64,000 nt of DNA from Baylisascaris procyonis (lineage: Eukaryota; Nematoda; Chromadorea; Rhabditida; Ascarididae). The notes beneath the pieces are model-generated. The model saw only the letters and a list, made by a program, of their open reading frames with translations, was not told the DNA's origin and did no database searches. Below are positions 1 through 40,400 of the stretch, piece after piece. Position numbers and translations under genes: made by a program. The stretch is taken from the NCBI GenBank assembly GCA_037389465.1, contig JAZARR010000221.1, forward strand, positions 226,501 through 290,500. The letters run 5' to 3'. Positions within the stretch are counted from its first letter, which is position 1, and the number at the start of each line of letters is the position of its first letter.

Positions 1-226
1 AAATATAAATATAAATATAAATATAAATATAAATATAAATACAAATATACATGAAATATGAATATAAATGTGAATACAAATCTAAATATGAATAAATAAA
101 TAAATAAATAAATAAATATAAAAATATAAATAAATAAATAAATAAATATAAAAAATATAAATAAATAAATAAATAAATATAAACATAAATATAAATAAAA
201 AAATAAATAAATAAATAAATAAATAA

Positions 227-278
<52 letters not shown>
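1..278. repeat. A+T microsatellite block
   Basis: The window opens with about ten copies of a 6-bp unit (ATAAAT). These grade into (AAAT)n/(AAATA)n runs to about 230 and then a pure (TA)n tract to 278. It is simple-sequence DNA with no coding potential. Its left edge is cut by the window. Confidence 0.9.
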
Positions 279-282
<4 letters not shown>

Positions 283-2440
283 TTCGTATATGGCGCATTG
301 TCACACCTCTAATTTAAAGCCTTATCATGACCATCGTTTGCGAAGGTCGTTGATCAGTAACAAGCAAAATCCTGCTTTCATTCTATTCAGCTATTATCCA
401 AGACGACAATGGCAGTAAGGTATGATTTGGCGTTCGGTGGAATCGTGGCTAATAGTGAAGAAAAGACTTATTTGCAAAGACGTCGTATCAGCAGTGAGTA
501 ATAGCAATGAATGTATGGAAAACGATAAGCGTGCCCATCGTTATTTCCATTCTGGAGGTGCACTCCGGCTGATTCACCCACAATTGCATACTGCTTTTGG
601 TTAATGTTTCGTTTATCGATTACTATTTGCTGTACGTTCACTCTCCAAACTTCTTGGTTCATAGATAACTTTAGCGAATAGCTTTCGATAACAATTCTAA
701 GATTAAATAGCTTTGATATATGATCTCTAGAGTAGTGCCTATATAATTTAGCTTGGCTCAAAACCTCGAAGGTTTTAAAGTCAAACTAAATTTAGGGATT
801 GTTGATAAGTAGAGTTTTGAGCAAGACTGAAAGGTATGAAGAAATGTGTTAAGCTTGACTAATGCACAGTCTTCCTCATTTAAAACTATTTCTCTTTGGA
901 AAAAGAGCGTTTTAGAAGAAATAACATTGTTTCAGGTGTTATATATATTTGCAACGGGACAGAGGCCAAATTTTTGGGACAATTTTAAAGTTATTCAAAA
1001 TAGTCGACAATTTTTTATTTCTGTGGAACTTCCCAAATTAAATTTTCTTTCTTGTCTTTTGAACCATTTTTGAACATCAAATATCGTTAATTCGATACAA
1101 TTTCAACTAAGAATATTTGTTTTGTTTTCATTTTTCAACCAAAGAAATCATAAAATGAATGAAGTTCTTTCTTTTGCGCACAAAAAACTCACAATTTTAA
1201 TGTTTATTTCGGTATATATTACAAATTGCCTGAATACAAATTGTTCGATAAAATATTTGATGTTGTTTTTTGTCAAACCCGTTCTTTATTATTTTAAATA
1301 ACCCATCATAATTGGCCATACAAGCTAACACGCCTTCTATAGGCAATTCATTGTTTCGAAACAATAAGAAAAGCAACCGGAAATGGAACGTCATAACTGA
1401 ATGTAATTGCTTTCAGGTGTCAAGTTGATAATGAGGAAGGACCAGTACCACCTACCCCCTCCCCACATCGATCCCACCCTTTGTACTCCAACCTTCTCTC
1501 CCCGCCCCCGCCTTTCATAGGATATGATCAATGGAATTTATTAAAAGCAATGCACTTTTATTTGAAAAGAAGTGATCTTCCCGCGAACAGCCGAAATTAC
1601 TGGAAATTCCCAAAGCACTTTTCTTAGCCATCAATCCTCACTTAAGATATTCAAACCATTTTAGGATCTTTTTAGCAACTGCATGCAGTAGAATAACTCA
1701 ATACAGTGATTTTGCGATATCCATAGTTGAGTTTCGTTGTGAGACTTGATGGTTTACTTTTTTACTGTACTGCTTAAAGGCGTTAATAATTCCGGCTAAA
1801 TTAATGAATGTACAACTGTGAGTGGAGGTGATGTTTCGCAATTAAGATCGATGATTCTTTTGATTCACCGGGAGGTGTCTTATAGTTTATCAGTAGCCTC
1901 GATAATGACTCATCGCAAGTTACTTTGTAAGTCACTCTGAATTAGTGTGCTTATCGCTTTTTCTGTTATTGTCTCATGTGAACTCTCTTTTCTGTTAAGC
2001 TTTCCAAGATCAATGATCGATGAATGGAAAGTGCTTATCTTTGTGCGTGTTAGGATTAGTAACTAATTCGAAGTTTACAGTTACCATTAATTTTTGTCAA
2101 TGAAAGGGATATCTGGGAAGTGAGTAGAACTTCACTGAATGATAAGAATGGACCGCAAATTGGACGTAAAAAATTTTGGGCAATCTGAACTAAAATCAGA
2201 ATGAGAGCACCATACTTTCTCAAATAAGAATAAATATTTTAGATTTGGCTACGGCTCACTGATGTCTTTTTTCAAGGTTTTCAAACGAGAGGAGAGAGAA
2301 GGGGGTGAACACTGAAATTGATATGGGTTTAAATCGAAATTTTGGATAATAATAGCCGCTAAAGGAATGAATTCTCGCAGTCTTGCGCTATAAGGTAACT
2401 CTTTTTACGCTTTCAATCGAATTTTTCGTATTGAAGGATT
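279..2440. other. Upstream non-coding region of the Mesh-like gene
   Basis: No exon could be supported here on either strand; short open frames are scattered and look random. A C-rich stretch lies at about 1443-1512 (runs such as CCCCCTCCCC). This interval should hold the promoter and 5'UTR of the gene starting at 2441, but I see no convincing TATA box or trans-splice acceptor close to the start. Confidence 0.5.
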
Positions 2441-31053
<28,613 letters not shown>

Positions 31054-31284
31054 TAATAACCTCGATAAGAACATGGTTCCTGCTGACAGCAGTTTTTTAT
31101 TACCTCTCACATTCATGACTGAAAAGTTTAAATATTCTCCAGGTTGTGGGAATATTTTTATGAAAACTGCGAAATAAGTTAAAAAAGAATATCATTTTTA
31201 GCATCGAGGAAATAATTTTTACTGAATATTTCTCTCAAAATTTTATAATATAAACGCAATATTATGAATTGCTTATCTCAACAG

Positions 31285-31439
31285 GAAAATATGGTCCTAG
31301 TTATCGCATCAAATATTATGCCACATTTGAGATGTACAACCGTTCAGAAACGATGGACAGTGTGTTGAAGTCTCCATCACTGGAACATGCCAAAGAGGTA
31401 TTCAAAAATTTTAAAAGCCGTCGGCAAGGAAAACCATGA
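31285..31439 (+). CDS. Candidate alternative terminal exon of the Mesh-like gene
   Basis: After TCTCAACAG the frame reads KYGPSYRIKYYATFEMYNRS, then SPSLEHAKEVFKNFKSRRQG and K-P-stop. It needs one incoming base. Exon 24 offers an in-phase donor at 31033 (TCG G|GTCTAA) that would skip the TTGV end and add about 51 residues. Composition is protein-like, with a basic end, but the donor is weak. A second donor inside it (GAG|GTATTC, 31396) could continue to a further, unseen exon. Confidence 0.4.
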
Positions 31440-34400
31440 GTGGCGTGCTGTTTGAAGATATGCAGAAGCTGTCTGCAAACAAAGTGGGGTCTCAAAACAA
31501 AGTGATATCACCAAATGGCTCACAGATTATCGATTTAATGATTAGAAAAGATAATTTTCTAAGGGGTTTTTGCAAATTGTTGGCACTATTGTTTTGCATT
31601 TAATCAGACACCCTATTTTGCAAGACGAGAGCAGAGTATCGCCAACAAGAATCGAGGCAAGTGCTGCTTGAAAAAGAAGCTATTGAAAGTAAAAGCCCAT
31701 TTCGTGCTGATAAGCCTAATTTTGGCTTAGTAAACTTTTTTCTTCCTTGTCTTGTGAAGTTAGATATGCGCCATTTCTCGTTTTCATCGAATAAGGACAA
31801 GCGGCTGTCGTGAATGATCTGGTTGAAGTGACGCCGATTTTGAGAATTTCCTTTCACAACACAATTGAATTCTTGTAAACGTTTCCCTTGTATGTGTACA
31901 TTCATAGAGAGGACAACATTTTTTATAAAATTTGAGTCTAATAATTTTTTGCCGGCTGAATTTTTCAACTAATTTCTCTTCAATATTTCAAATAACTACT
32001 GAATTTATATCGTCCCATCGAGTTTGTTCTAAAACCTGCAGCGTCGTTTTGCAGTCATTAGTATCGTTAAGGTTTGCCAACGTGATGCTAACGTTTTTCT
32101 CCCATCTCTCTTATCTTCAGAGTTAGAAAAAGGATATTTCCGATCCCATTTATAAATCTAATGTGGTTATACAGGTATCGTTGTTTCCATTTTTTACCTA
32201 CGTGCTCATCCTAACCATTAAATGTGGAGGTATACGTCTATTTCATGAGCCGAAAAATGTATGTGCCGCAAATCCGATGATTCCTTTTCTTCCCTTTTTA
32301 TAGCAGCAGACACAACACCTCGCACATCGTGACGCATAGTAATTTGTGCTTGGAATGAAGTGTGAAAGCAATCATTCCACTGTGCGTACATCAGAAATCT
32401 GTTTTGGAGTGTTCGCTGAGTCCACAGTCCAATTGAACTTTGGACTGCGCACAGCGGCATGTAGTGAATCTTGTTCACAGGAATCGTCTGTAATGCTATA
32501 GTGCAAATCAGTGTAAACATATTGCAGTGTTACTGATACTGTAGAAGTGAACAAAGCCACCGCAATTATAGAAATAAACTAAATATTTTAACATTCGTTT
32601 CCTGCCATCTCATTTATGCTCTAATTGCTTGTTGTTTTGCTCTTTTCTTGAATTTATACCACAATATGTCTTTGCATCAAAGTTGTTGGAAGTTAATTAT
32701 ATTTGGTATAAAATTTGCTTCGAGAGCGTTTCTTATTCTGTATTTCATAGATTTATACGAACCACAATACTCTTCCCCTCCTTCTAATGGAAGGATAATG
32801 CTATGAGATTGTGCTTTTCGGAGAACAAATCAAAGCGTACTAGAGGGATGTTGCATCTCTCCCATAAATAAATTACCGACATGTAATACAGTAGGCGCAG
32901 CAATACGCTCATATATCAACCATGTCAACCTCTCGCACAGCCTGAAGGGTTGTAAAATGCTAACAGATCCATATGGAAGGTTATCCAAGCAGTTATGAAA
33001 TACAGGCAACTTCTCAGTCACATTCAGGTATCGATAAAATTTTCAGAACGACGCGTTAGCTGAAAGGCCTCTATATGGGCTTGGATTACTGTTTAGTTTA
33101 TACCCACGAAAATTCACAACTACAGTTGCAGAAATTCCGAGTTAAAATTACGGGGCAGACAAGCAGGCAGACAAGCAGACCGTAAGCGCTCTCCCGTTGT
33201 AATGCTTTTTGACAAATGCAGATTTTGTAAAAGTAGAATAACAATGAAATATCGAATCATTAATAAAGGTGAAAACACAGCCTGAACGACGACGAAGTGT
33301 GAATGGCAGGGGATGAATTCTGAATAAAGAACATTGAACAGCGTCAAAGTGGACTACAATACAAGGAAATATGAGAATTATCTGCATTTATTAGAGAAGT
33401 TATATCAATTTCCTTCATATATGCGTATAAAATAAATACGTTTTTCAATCAATAATCGAGCGACCGATAGCACTATTGCTCAAGGATATAATGCAAAAAA
33501 CGCTAAAAACTTCGTATCACGTGTAAAAATTGAACATTCAAATGCAAAGAAGTCGATTATTCTAAGTGAGGCTATATGAACTTTTCACTGATGAGAAAAT
33601 CCATGAAAAATTGCACGATCAAAAAAAAATCACTTTCCATACGGACTAGTGCAGGGAAAGTGCACCAAGAAATCTCTTGGTCACGAACGTGGAATAATTT
33701 AATTCAATTTCCTGATATATATGTAGCACGCTTAAATCAGTGACTATTGAATTTTACTGGAATGTAATTTCCTTTTATTCATAAATTTGATTTTTTTTGG
33801 AATTCGAAATGCTTAAGTTGCTCTTGAAAACTTCCGTATTCACTCAAACCAGAATTTTTTTGAAAACATGACTGTTCAAACTGAAGTCGACATCACCATA
33901 TACTCATTAAAATTTTTGCTTCCTTCCCAAAAGTACTCCATGAAAGAATTTAGAATAACGCCGGAAGTTTTTCAATAACATTATCTAACAATAATTTTAG
34001 TTCCTACTTTTCTTCTTTATCTAGTATCTAAAATTAATTTTCTACTGTTCTACTTTACCTAGCAAAGATATTGCAGAAATATCACTGCATCAGTAGTGAT
34101 AAGACTCCGACAAAATAATCGACACCTCTTATTAATAAAACTTATATTAAAACTTTCGATGAATACGAAAACTCCGAGTTTGAAAGAAATCGTGTTTTAG
34201 CAGTTTGTTGATTGAAAGGATAAATTGGAAGCCAGTGGAATGTCAAAACGTACTGTGTAGAAGTTCGTGGCTCTAGTTATGGCGTTCTTCAACTTGAAAC
34301 TATGATTTTTCAAACATTTCAAAATATTTTCAAGAGCGGTCTATAATTTTTGTTCTGAATCGAGCAACTCAAATTTCGTGAGAAATTTGAAATGTTTGGC

Positions 34401-34962
34401 CATTCCGCTGTGATCGACTGCTAGAAGTTGGCTGCCAGAATCACTTTTAAAACTCTCTCCATATCCTAATAGTTATTTTATAATTCGCCGTATTCGCTTC
34501 TGTGTTCTGAGCACTTGTGTATTTAATGTCATGATGGCTGCTACGTTTCGACGGCAGTTCATGACTCATGTTTATCATTTTGATTCGACGCTGAGAGGAT
34601 CCCTTTGAAGTGCACTGCATATCTACTGTATGGACACGAAATTATTTATAGTTCGAATATAGGTGTTTGGAGTCATTACCTGAAACTTCTTTCTAGGCAG
34701 AATACACGAAGTCATATGCAAACACTGAGATGACGGATCTCTCTACCTTAATGTGCCATTGTAAATAATGTAAAGATATACATAAATCTAGGTTTGAATG
34801 ATGAGGTGTATGTTTGAAGGGATTGCACTCGGAAAGATTGACTTCATGAAGGGGAATCCCAAGGATGCTGTTTCATTGAACACGCTTTCCAAGAGGTAGA
34901 TGACGGATCTAGCTTAATGTGTAAATAATGTAAACATTGCACAGCAGCGCATTTCCGCAATC

Positions 34963-35034
<72 letters not shown>

Positions 35035-35685
35035 GTATATGTACAATGCAAATAGGTCTGTTGTGTTCGTTGCAAACGGTCTGAGAGTGAGACAGGTGAG
35101 ATAGAGAGGAGAAAGGAATAGAAACCGCAAGAAAGTGAGTGGAATAAAGTGATGTGAGAGATGGAAACGAAAATAATAAGAGTAATGAAATGAATTTCAA
35201 CTAACGACGATTAATGGAAACTTTCGGCGAAAAGATTGATTTGCAAATGCGAAACACTACCATTTGCATATAAATCATCTCTATTATCTTAAGCAACACA
35301 TAAATTTAAAGAAATCATGATTGTATAAAATACTGAACGGTTCATTCGAAGCTGGATGTTTGCCAAAGAAAGAATTTGCGATTTTTAGGATCGTTTATTG
35401 TTATGTAGAAACGAGACGTCAGTCAAGTGGGAACGTTTCTTTGAATCGATTACTTTTGATAAAGATTTTTTTCAGCGTTAAAAGAGATAAGGTGTGAATT
35501 TTTATTTTATTATTTCATTGCTTAAATTGCATTCACTCTTTACAAACAACAGATAACAGAGTGACATGATATAAGTAATTGTAATTGTTATCAATACGCG
35601 CAATGATCGTAAATCATAAAGCGTAAAAAAGGTGAACTGGATCGATGATCCGCGTGCTGATCCCATCACAGTGAACTTTGAACTT
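31440..35685. other. Intergenic region between the Mesh-like gene and the ACSL gene
   Basis: No exon could be supported. Open frames at 31600-31968 and 32218-32520 (minus) have no recognisable domains or matching splice context. The interval holds a near-duplicate pair (34728-34774 and 34898-34934), a (TA)n tract at 34969-35040, and a strong nematode-type acceptor (TTTTTTTCAG ending 35475). That acceptor could be a trans-splice or 5'UTR acceptor for the next gene. Confidence 0.6.
34969..35040. repeat. (TA)n microsatellite
   Basis: About 30 TA units end in three TATATG units. It lies in the intergenic region about 0.9 kb upstream of the ACSL start codon. Confidence 0.95.
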
Positions 35686-35903
35686 TGCTCCAGAAGGAAG
35701 ATGTTTGGCGATATGAAGCATCGAGACGGTTAGACTGTTTACAGGTGAGGGCACATCTCGGGACATCTGAAGTGTGCTCGGCACGAGTCGACGAGCTTAA
35801 GATAGCAGAGTTCGATGGCGTGATCGTGTTTGTGGGAGTGTACATCAAGGATGACAGCATTGATAACGTTCGAGCAAACAGACTCTACAACAGTGCTCAT
35901 TGA
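35686..35903. other. GC-richer open block just upstream of the ACSL start
   Basis: This segment is noticeably less AT-rich than its surroundings and open in several frames. The plus-frame product includes TSEVCSARVDELKIAEFDGV; a minus frame is also open from 35860. A good donor (ACAG|GTGAGG, 35744) lies within it. It may be 5'UTR, promoter or an alternative first exon of the ACSL gene. No domain is recognisable. Confidence 0.3.
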
Positions 35904-35954
35904 TAAAGGTGCGCAAACTAATTACTAACTAGTGTCTACCGAAAGTGATCTACT

Positions 35955-37472
35955 ATGTGGTTGCTGCTATCTAGTACTCTTTTTGCTACTGCTTTGGGAT
36001 CTATACTTTATGTGGCCTCAAAATGGATGACGTCTCGGAAACGAATCACTAATAAAGGCTTCATCACTCGAAAACGTGCTATCGAACAAAAGGTATGCTT
36101 TTTGTGAAAGTATCGCAGAATGTTGAAATAGAATTCCGGAAGTTGTGTGGGTGGCATGAGCCATATATACGCTTAAAAACAAATCCTTATAAGATTTTAC
36201 CAACGAACAGAACATATGCTTTTGTTCTGAGGCCATTTGCCGCGGCTATGGAGATGCAAAAAGGAATCGTTATAAGAAAGATCGTTACAACAAGTTTTTT
36301 TAAAAAGAATAAACTAACAATATTACTTGTCCATAAGAGATGGTCGCAGGAAAATTTGTCAAAAATTAGCATCGAAAAGAAAGCGTTGCACATTTGGATG
36401 TCAAAGTAATGAGAATGATGTACTGGTGGATAAGAGAAAAAGACTGCTTACTAATGCGTGCTTGTGCGAGAATTCAAATAATTAGTATCATGGTTGAGCG
36501 GGTACTAAATTTGTGCTTAATCTGTTGTATATTTATAAGAAGCTCAAGGAGATTTTTATTTTTGCTTATAATAAAACAATTTTATGGTTATTCAAAGATG
36601 CATTGCCCATAGAGAATAAAATGATTCGTCACATTCGTATTCCATTGATATTTAATTTTAAAAATTATGGAACAAAAATTTTTTCCTATATATTCGGTAG
36701 AGATGATGTCCTTGACAACGTTTTCAAATAATTCATATTAAGTGAGGAAATTTTTACAACAAACGAAACTACTCGTACCTACGGTACGGCTGGTTCAAAA
36801 ATCGATCTATAACGCGGCGAATATAAAAACAACTGACAAATACTCTAACAGGTTTATGCGAATCCTGAAAGAACTCGTTTCAGTAATTGAAGAATATTTA
36901 TTTCTCAATAAAACTATCTTTGTATGGTCTTATTGATAAACTATTATGATTATGATCGTTCAGGGAGTGTGCATCTTTAAATATACTATTTTTTTTACAG
37001 ATTATGTCAACAAAATTTTTCACTTTCAATTGATAACATTTTTTGTTGTTCTCGATAAATTTGCTAGACACTACATTCGGATTAGAGACTTGAGAATTGC
37101 AATGCCTTTTATTGGTTTTTTATTTATTAGATCGAGAGCGGTTTCAGTTTGTGAAAACATCTTTCTTTAGTGGCCAAAAGATACTGAAGAAAAAAGCATT
37201 GCACCATATGTCGAATAAGCATGGAAAAACGAGTCATAGACATTTCGATATGAAATTTGTCTACTTTGCAAAAATTATGAGCAAAAAATATCGATTTATG
37301 CAGAAAAAGATATTTCATCAATTGTTGCAAAGAACTATTCTCAAATTTCCCCTTTTTCCAGGATGCACCAGGAGTATACAGGAGCGGAATGCTTTTGGAT
37401 ACGGATATACCAGTCAGCCAATTTGATCCACGAGTGGTCACCCTTTACGATCTGTTCATGAAAGGACTTAAT
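35955..37472 (+). CDS. ACSL: ACSL exons 1-2: membrane anchor and N-terminal segment
   Basis: Exon 1 encodes 46 residues: a hydrophobic helix ([20 protein letters not shown]) then a basic stretch ([15 protein letters not shown]), typical of the ACSL membrane anchor. Exon 2 encodes [15 protein letters not shown] and [13 protein letters not shown]. The TLYD.F..G element is a conserved ACSL start region. The first ATG after several stops is used. Confidence 0.85.
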
Positions 37473-40400
37473 GTGAGTCTAATTTTTTTGCAAATTTTTG
37501 TGCTCACTTTCCATACGATATTTTCATTATGAGCTCAGTATATGCCTATTCGGCAACTGAAAACGCTTTCAAATGAAAAATTGTGCAATTGCTAATATTA
37601 TGAGCGATTTTCTGACTTTAATATTTTTCTCAACTTTTACCAACGTTTAAGCCATTTGAAGAAAAACCTTACGGAGAGCAAACAAACATTTTTCGTTGAC
37701 CGGGATCATATGCACTTACTTTCCTCGAACTTTATCTTTACAGAGAGATGACTGGAAAAATGAGTTCTCGATAGAAAATTCAGCTTGAAATTATTTCTCC
37801 CGTGAAGTCCTGATCTGACGTTTTCTGAGTTGTCTTAACATTATTGCCGTATTTTGCCTGTCTACTGAATTTTTTTAAAGAAATTGTTGTTGCAGTTGAG
37901 TCCACATGGTCGATGTCTTGGTTACCGTCCTGCCCCAAAGCAGCCTTATCGCTTTCTTACTTATACGGAAGTGCTCCAACATGCTCAAGATTTTGGTTGT
38001 GCTCTCATCACAAAAGTTGGCCTAATGCCTGGTATGTTGAATGGAGTATAAAGTGAACATGAATCGAATATTCTTCCCATTCGGCCACTTTTTTGTTGCA
38101 AAAATTATCATTCAGATTGAAAACATACTGCTATTATTTCATTACACAAAAGTGGACGGAAGTAAGTTACAGCAGCGAAAAGATAGAAAGTGAATGAAGG
38201 TCACTCAGGATATTCGCTGATTACTTTCCGCAAAAGTTCCCCTGTTCAGCCGAAATCAGTACTGACTAATTAATCATATTAACATATCAGTGTGAATGAG
38301 TAGAAATTACAGTGATGTATATTTGCTTAGCCACCTTATAGCACTGCTTACATTTGAATCACTTTTATCTACTACTTCATTAGCTATTTTTCAAATGAAC
38401 GAAATAATTACTACAATAAAAATATTTGAAGAACGGTGCAAATATATTGCCTAACTTCAGCAGTTTTTTTAGGATTAATTAGATTCATGGAGGAACTATG
38501 CAAAGCAAAGATGCAGGTTATAGAAAATATGGTGTCGTAGCTGAAATTAGAATTTAAAAAGGGTTTGTTTGAATGGAGTGGTTACTTTGGCTGAAATTCG
38601 GTGGCTGAAATCAAAAAAGGATTAATCTGAAAATGATTCGATTGAATATTGAAGACAAGCAGATGATTTCTCGAAGAAATAAATTTTGAGGCGTTTATAA
38701 AATCTGTTTCATCAAAAAATTACCCATTTTCAATGTAACGTTGCTTTGGAACATGAAAGGCTAAGAAGACGAATTGACATTGAGATAAGCTTGAGGATTT
38801 CAATGCGTAGTTGGCCACCATCATTGCAAAACAAATCTCCGAGAACAAGTCGATTAATGTGGCAATTATCACTACTTTTTAAATTCCTTGCAAACTTGGA
38901 AGCTCATTGTGACAAATTTTTGTTTATGTGTATGTATGCGTCTGCTTTCTTGTTCAGTTGCTCGAAGGCGGCAAATATCAAAGTTGAAAGCGACAATTTC
39001 CTGCATTTAGTAACACTTCGTAAAAAATTGTTTGAAATGAAATCAGTATTCTTCTACTAGAGTCTAGTTAATTCTATTCTGAAGAGCTCAAATTTTACAA
39101 CCAACCGGTTTCAAGCCAGAAAATGGATTTTTTGCAGAAGATTCTTAACGGCGGCCGGTTTCGTTGAAATATGAAAGCATTATGGCTCATGCATCGTTAT
39201 TTGTTAGCGATGCAGAATGTTGGTTGCTCTGATGAGTGGGAATTCAAAAGCCTATGAGTTATAATCTCCATTGTTGCGCATCCCAATTACCTTAGTTATT
39301 TTCATCCTTCGTTACATGACATATGACTTTTTTTAGCGTTCTCTCTAGTTTACTATGAGTCTGTTAAATCTAATAATTTAGGGAACGAAACACGTGTCGG
39401 CATCTATGGAAAGAATAGCCCACAATGGTTCATGAGTGCATTTGGATGCGTACAGCAGTCAATTGTTATCGTACCATTATACGACACGCTTGGTCCTGAA
39501 GCAGTCACCTATATTATTCAACAAACTGAAATGAGGTAAGTATAACAATCTTTTCGCTAATACTCTTTTAAACTTTAAAGCCAAATTTAATGCGTTTAAT
39601 TCCCGCAATAGGCAAAATATATCTCACTATGTCGGGAAAATATAGTTCACTATGTAAGTACTGACAACAAGCTCTGTGATATTACTAGTAAATTCCGATT
39701 TTCAATTTGTTTGGAAGGAATGACTTTGAAGCTCCGACTGAGTTTCTTCGTCTGCATCGTTGCTTACCGTCTACAAGTGATCGCGCAAAATTTCGAAAGA
39801 AGAAACAATGCACTGCAAGAACAACGAAATTTGAATTAAGACCGCTGATTTTACACATTAATTTTTTTCTTCCATGGCCGATGCAACCTTACGAAAATCT
39901 TTAATCGGTTTTTAAAGTTTTAACTTTTAGTTTCTATTTCCCCTAAAATCATTCTTTTCTCAATCGTTTAGGGGCCAGCGGGAATCTTGAACGCAATATT
40001 CTCGTTTTAACACATGAACCCCTTTTCAAAATTGTGTCCACTTTATCGCACCTAAGTTTACAGCACCATTCATGTAACATCGACCTCGTGATATGCATAA
40101 AAACATTAGCGATCAGGACTGAATTGTTGTTGTGACGAATATCCTGTTTTTAATTTCAATCTCTGCGTGTACGAATCTTTACTTCCTGTCAGGTGCTTGT
40201 CTTCATTTATGCAGGAATATCACTTGACTGCAATAAACATATTCGCGCTGTTTTCTTAAATGGATAGCTCAGTTGAAGTGAGCGAAATCTCTGTGATTTT
40301 CAAGAAAATCGCCTCAAATTACTGAATCTTGAGGGAATGAACTATTTGAATAATTTCGTAGGAGTATTATTCGCACAACGTTTTGTTACTTCTCACGATT

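Noticed and set aside
31600..31968. 122-codon open frame on the minus strand, intergenic
   Set aside because: No recognisable motif and no matching splice sites to other exons; length is possible by chance in 64 kb.
36095..37426. Series of open frames in ACSL intron 1
   Set aside because: AT-rich, lysine/phenylalanine-heavy products with no homology and no phase match to exons 1 and 2, which join directly in phase 0.
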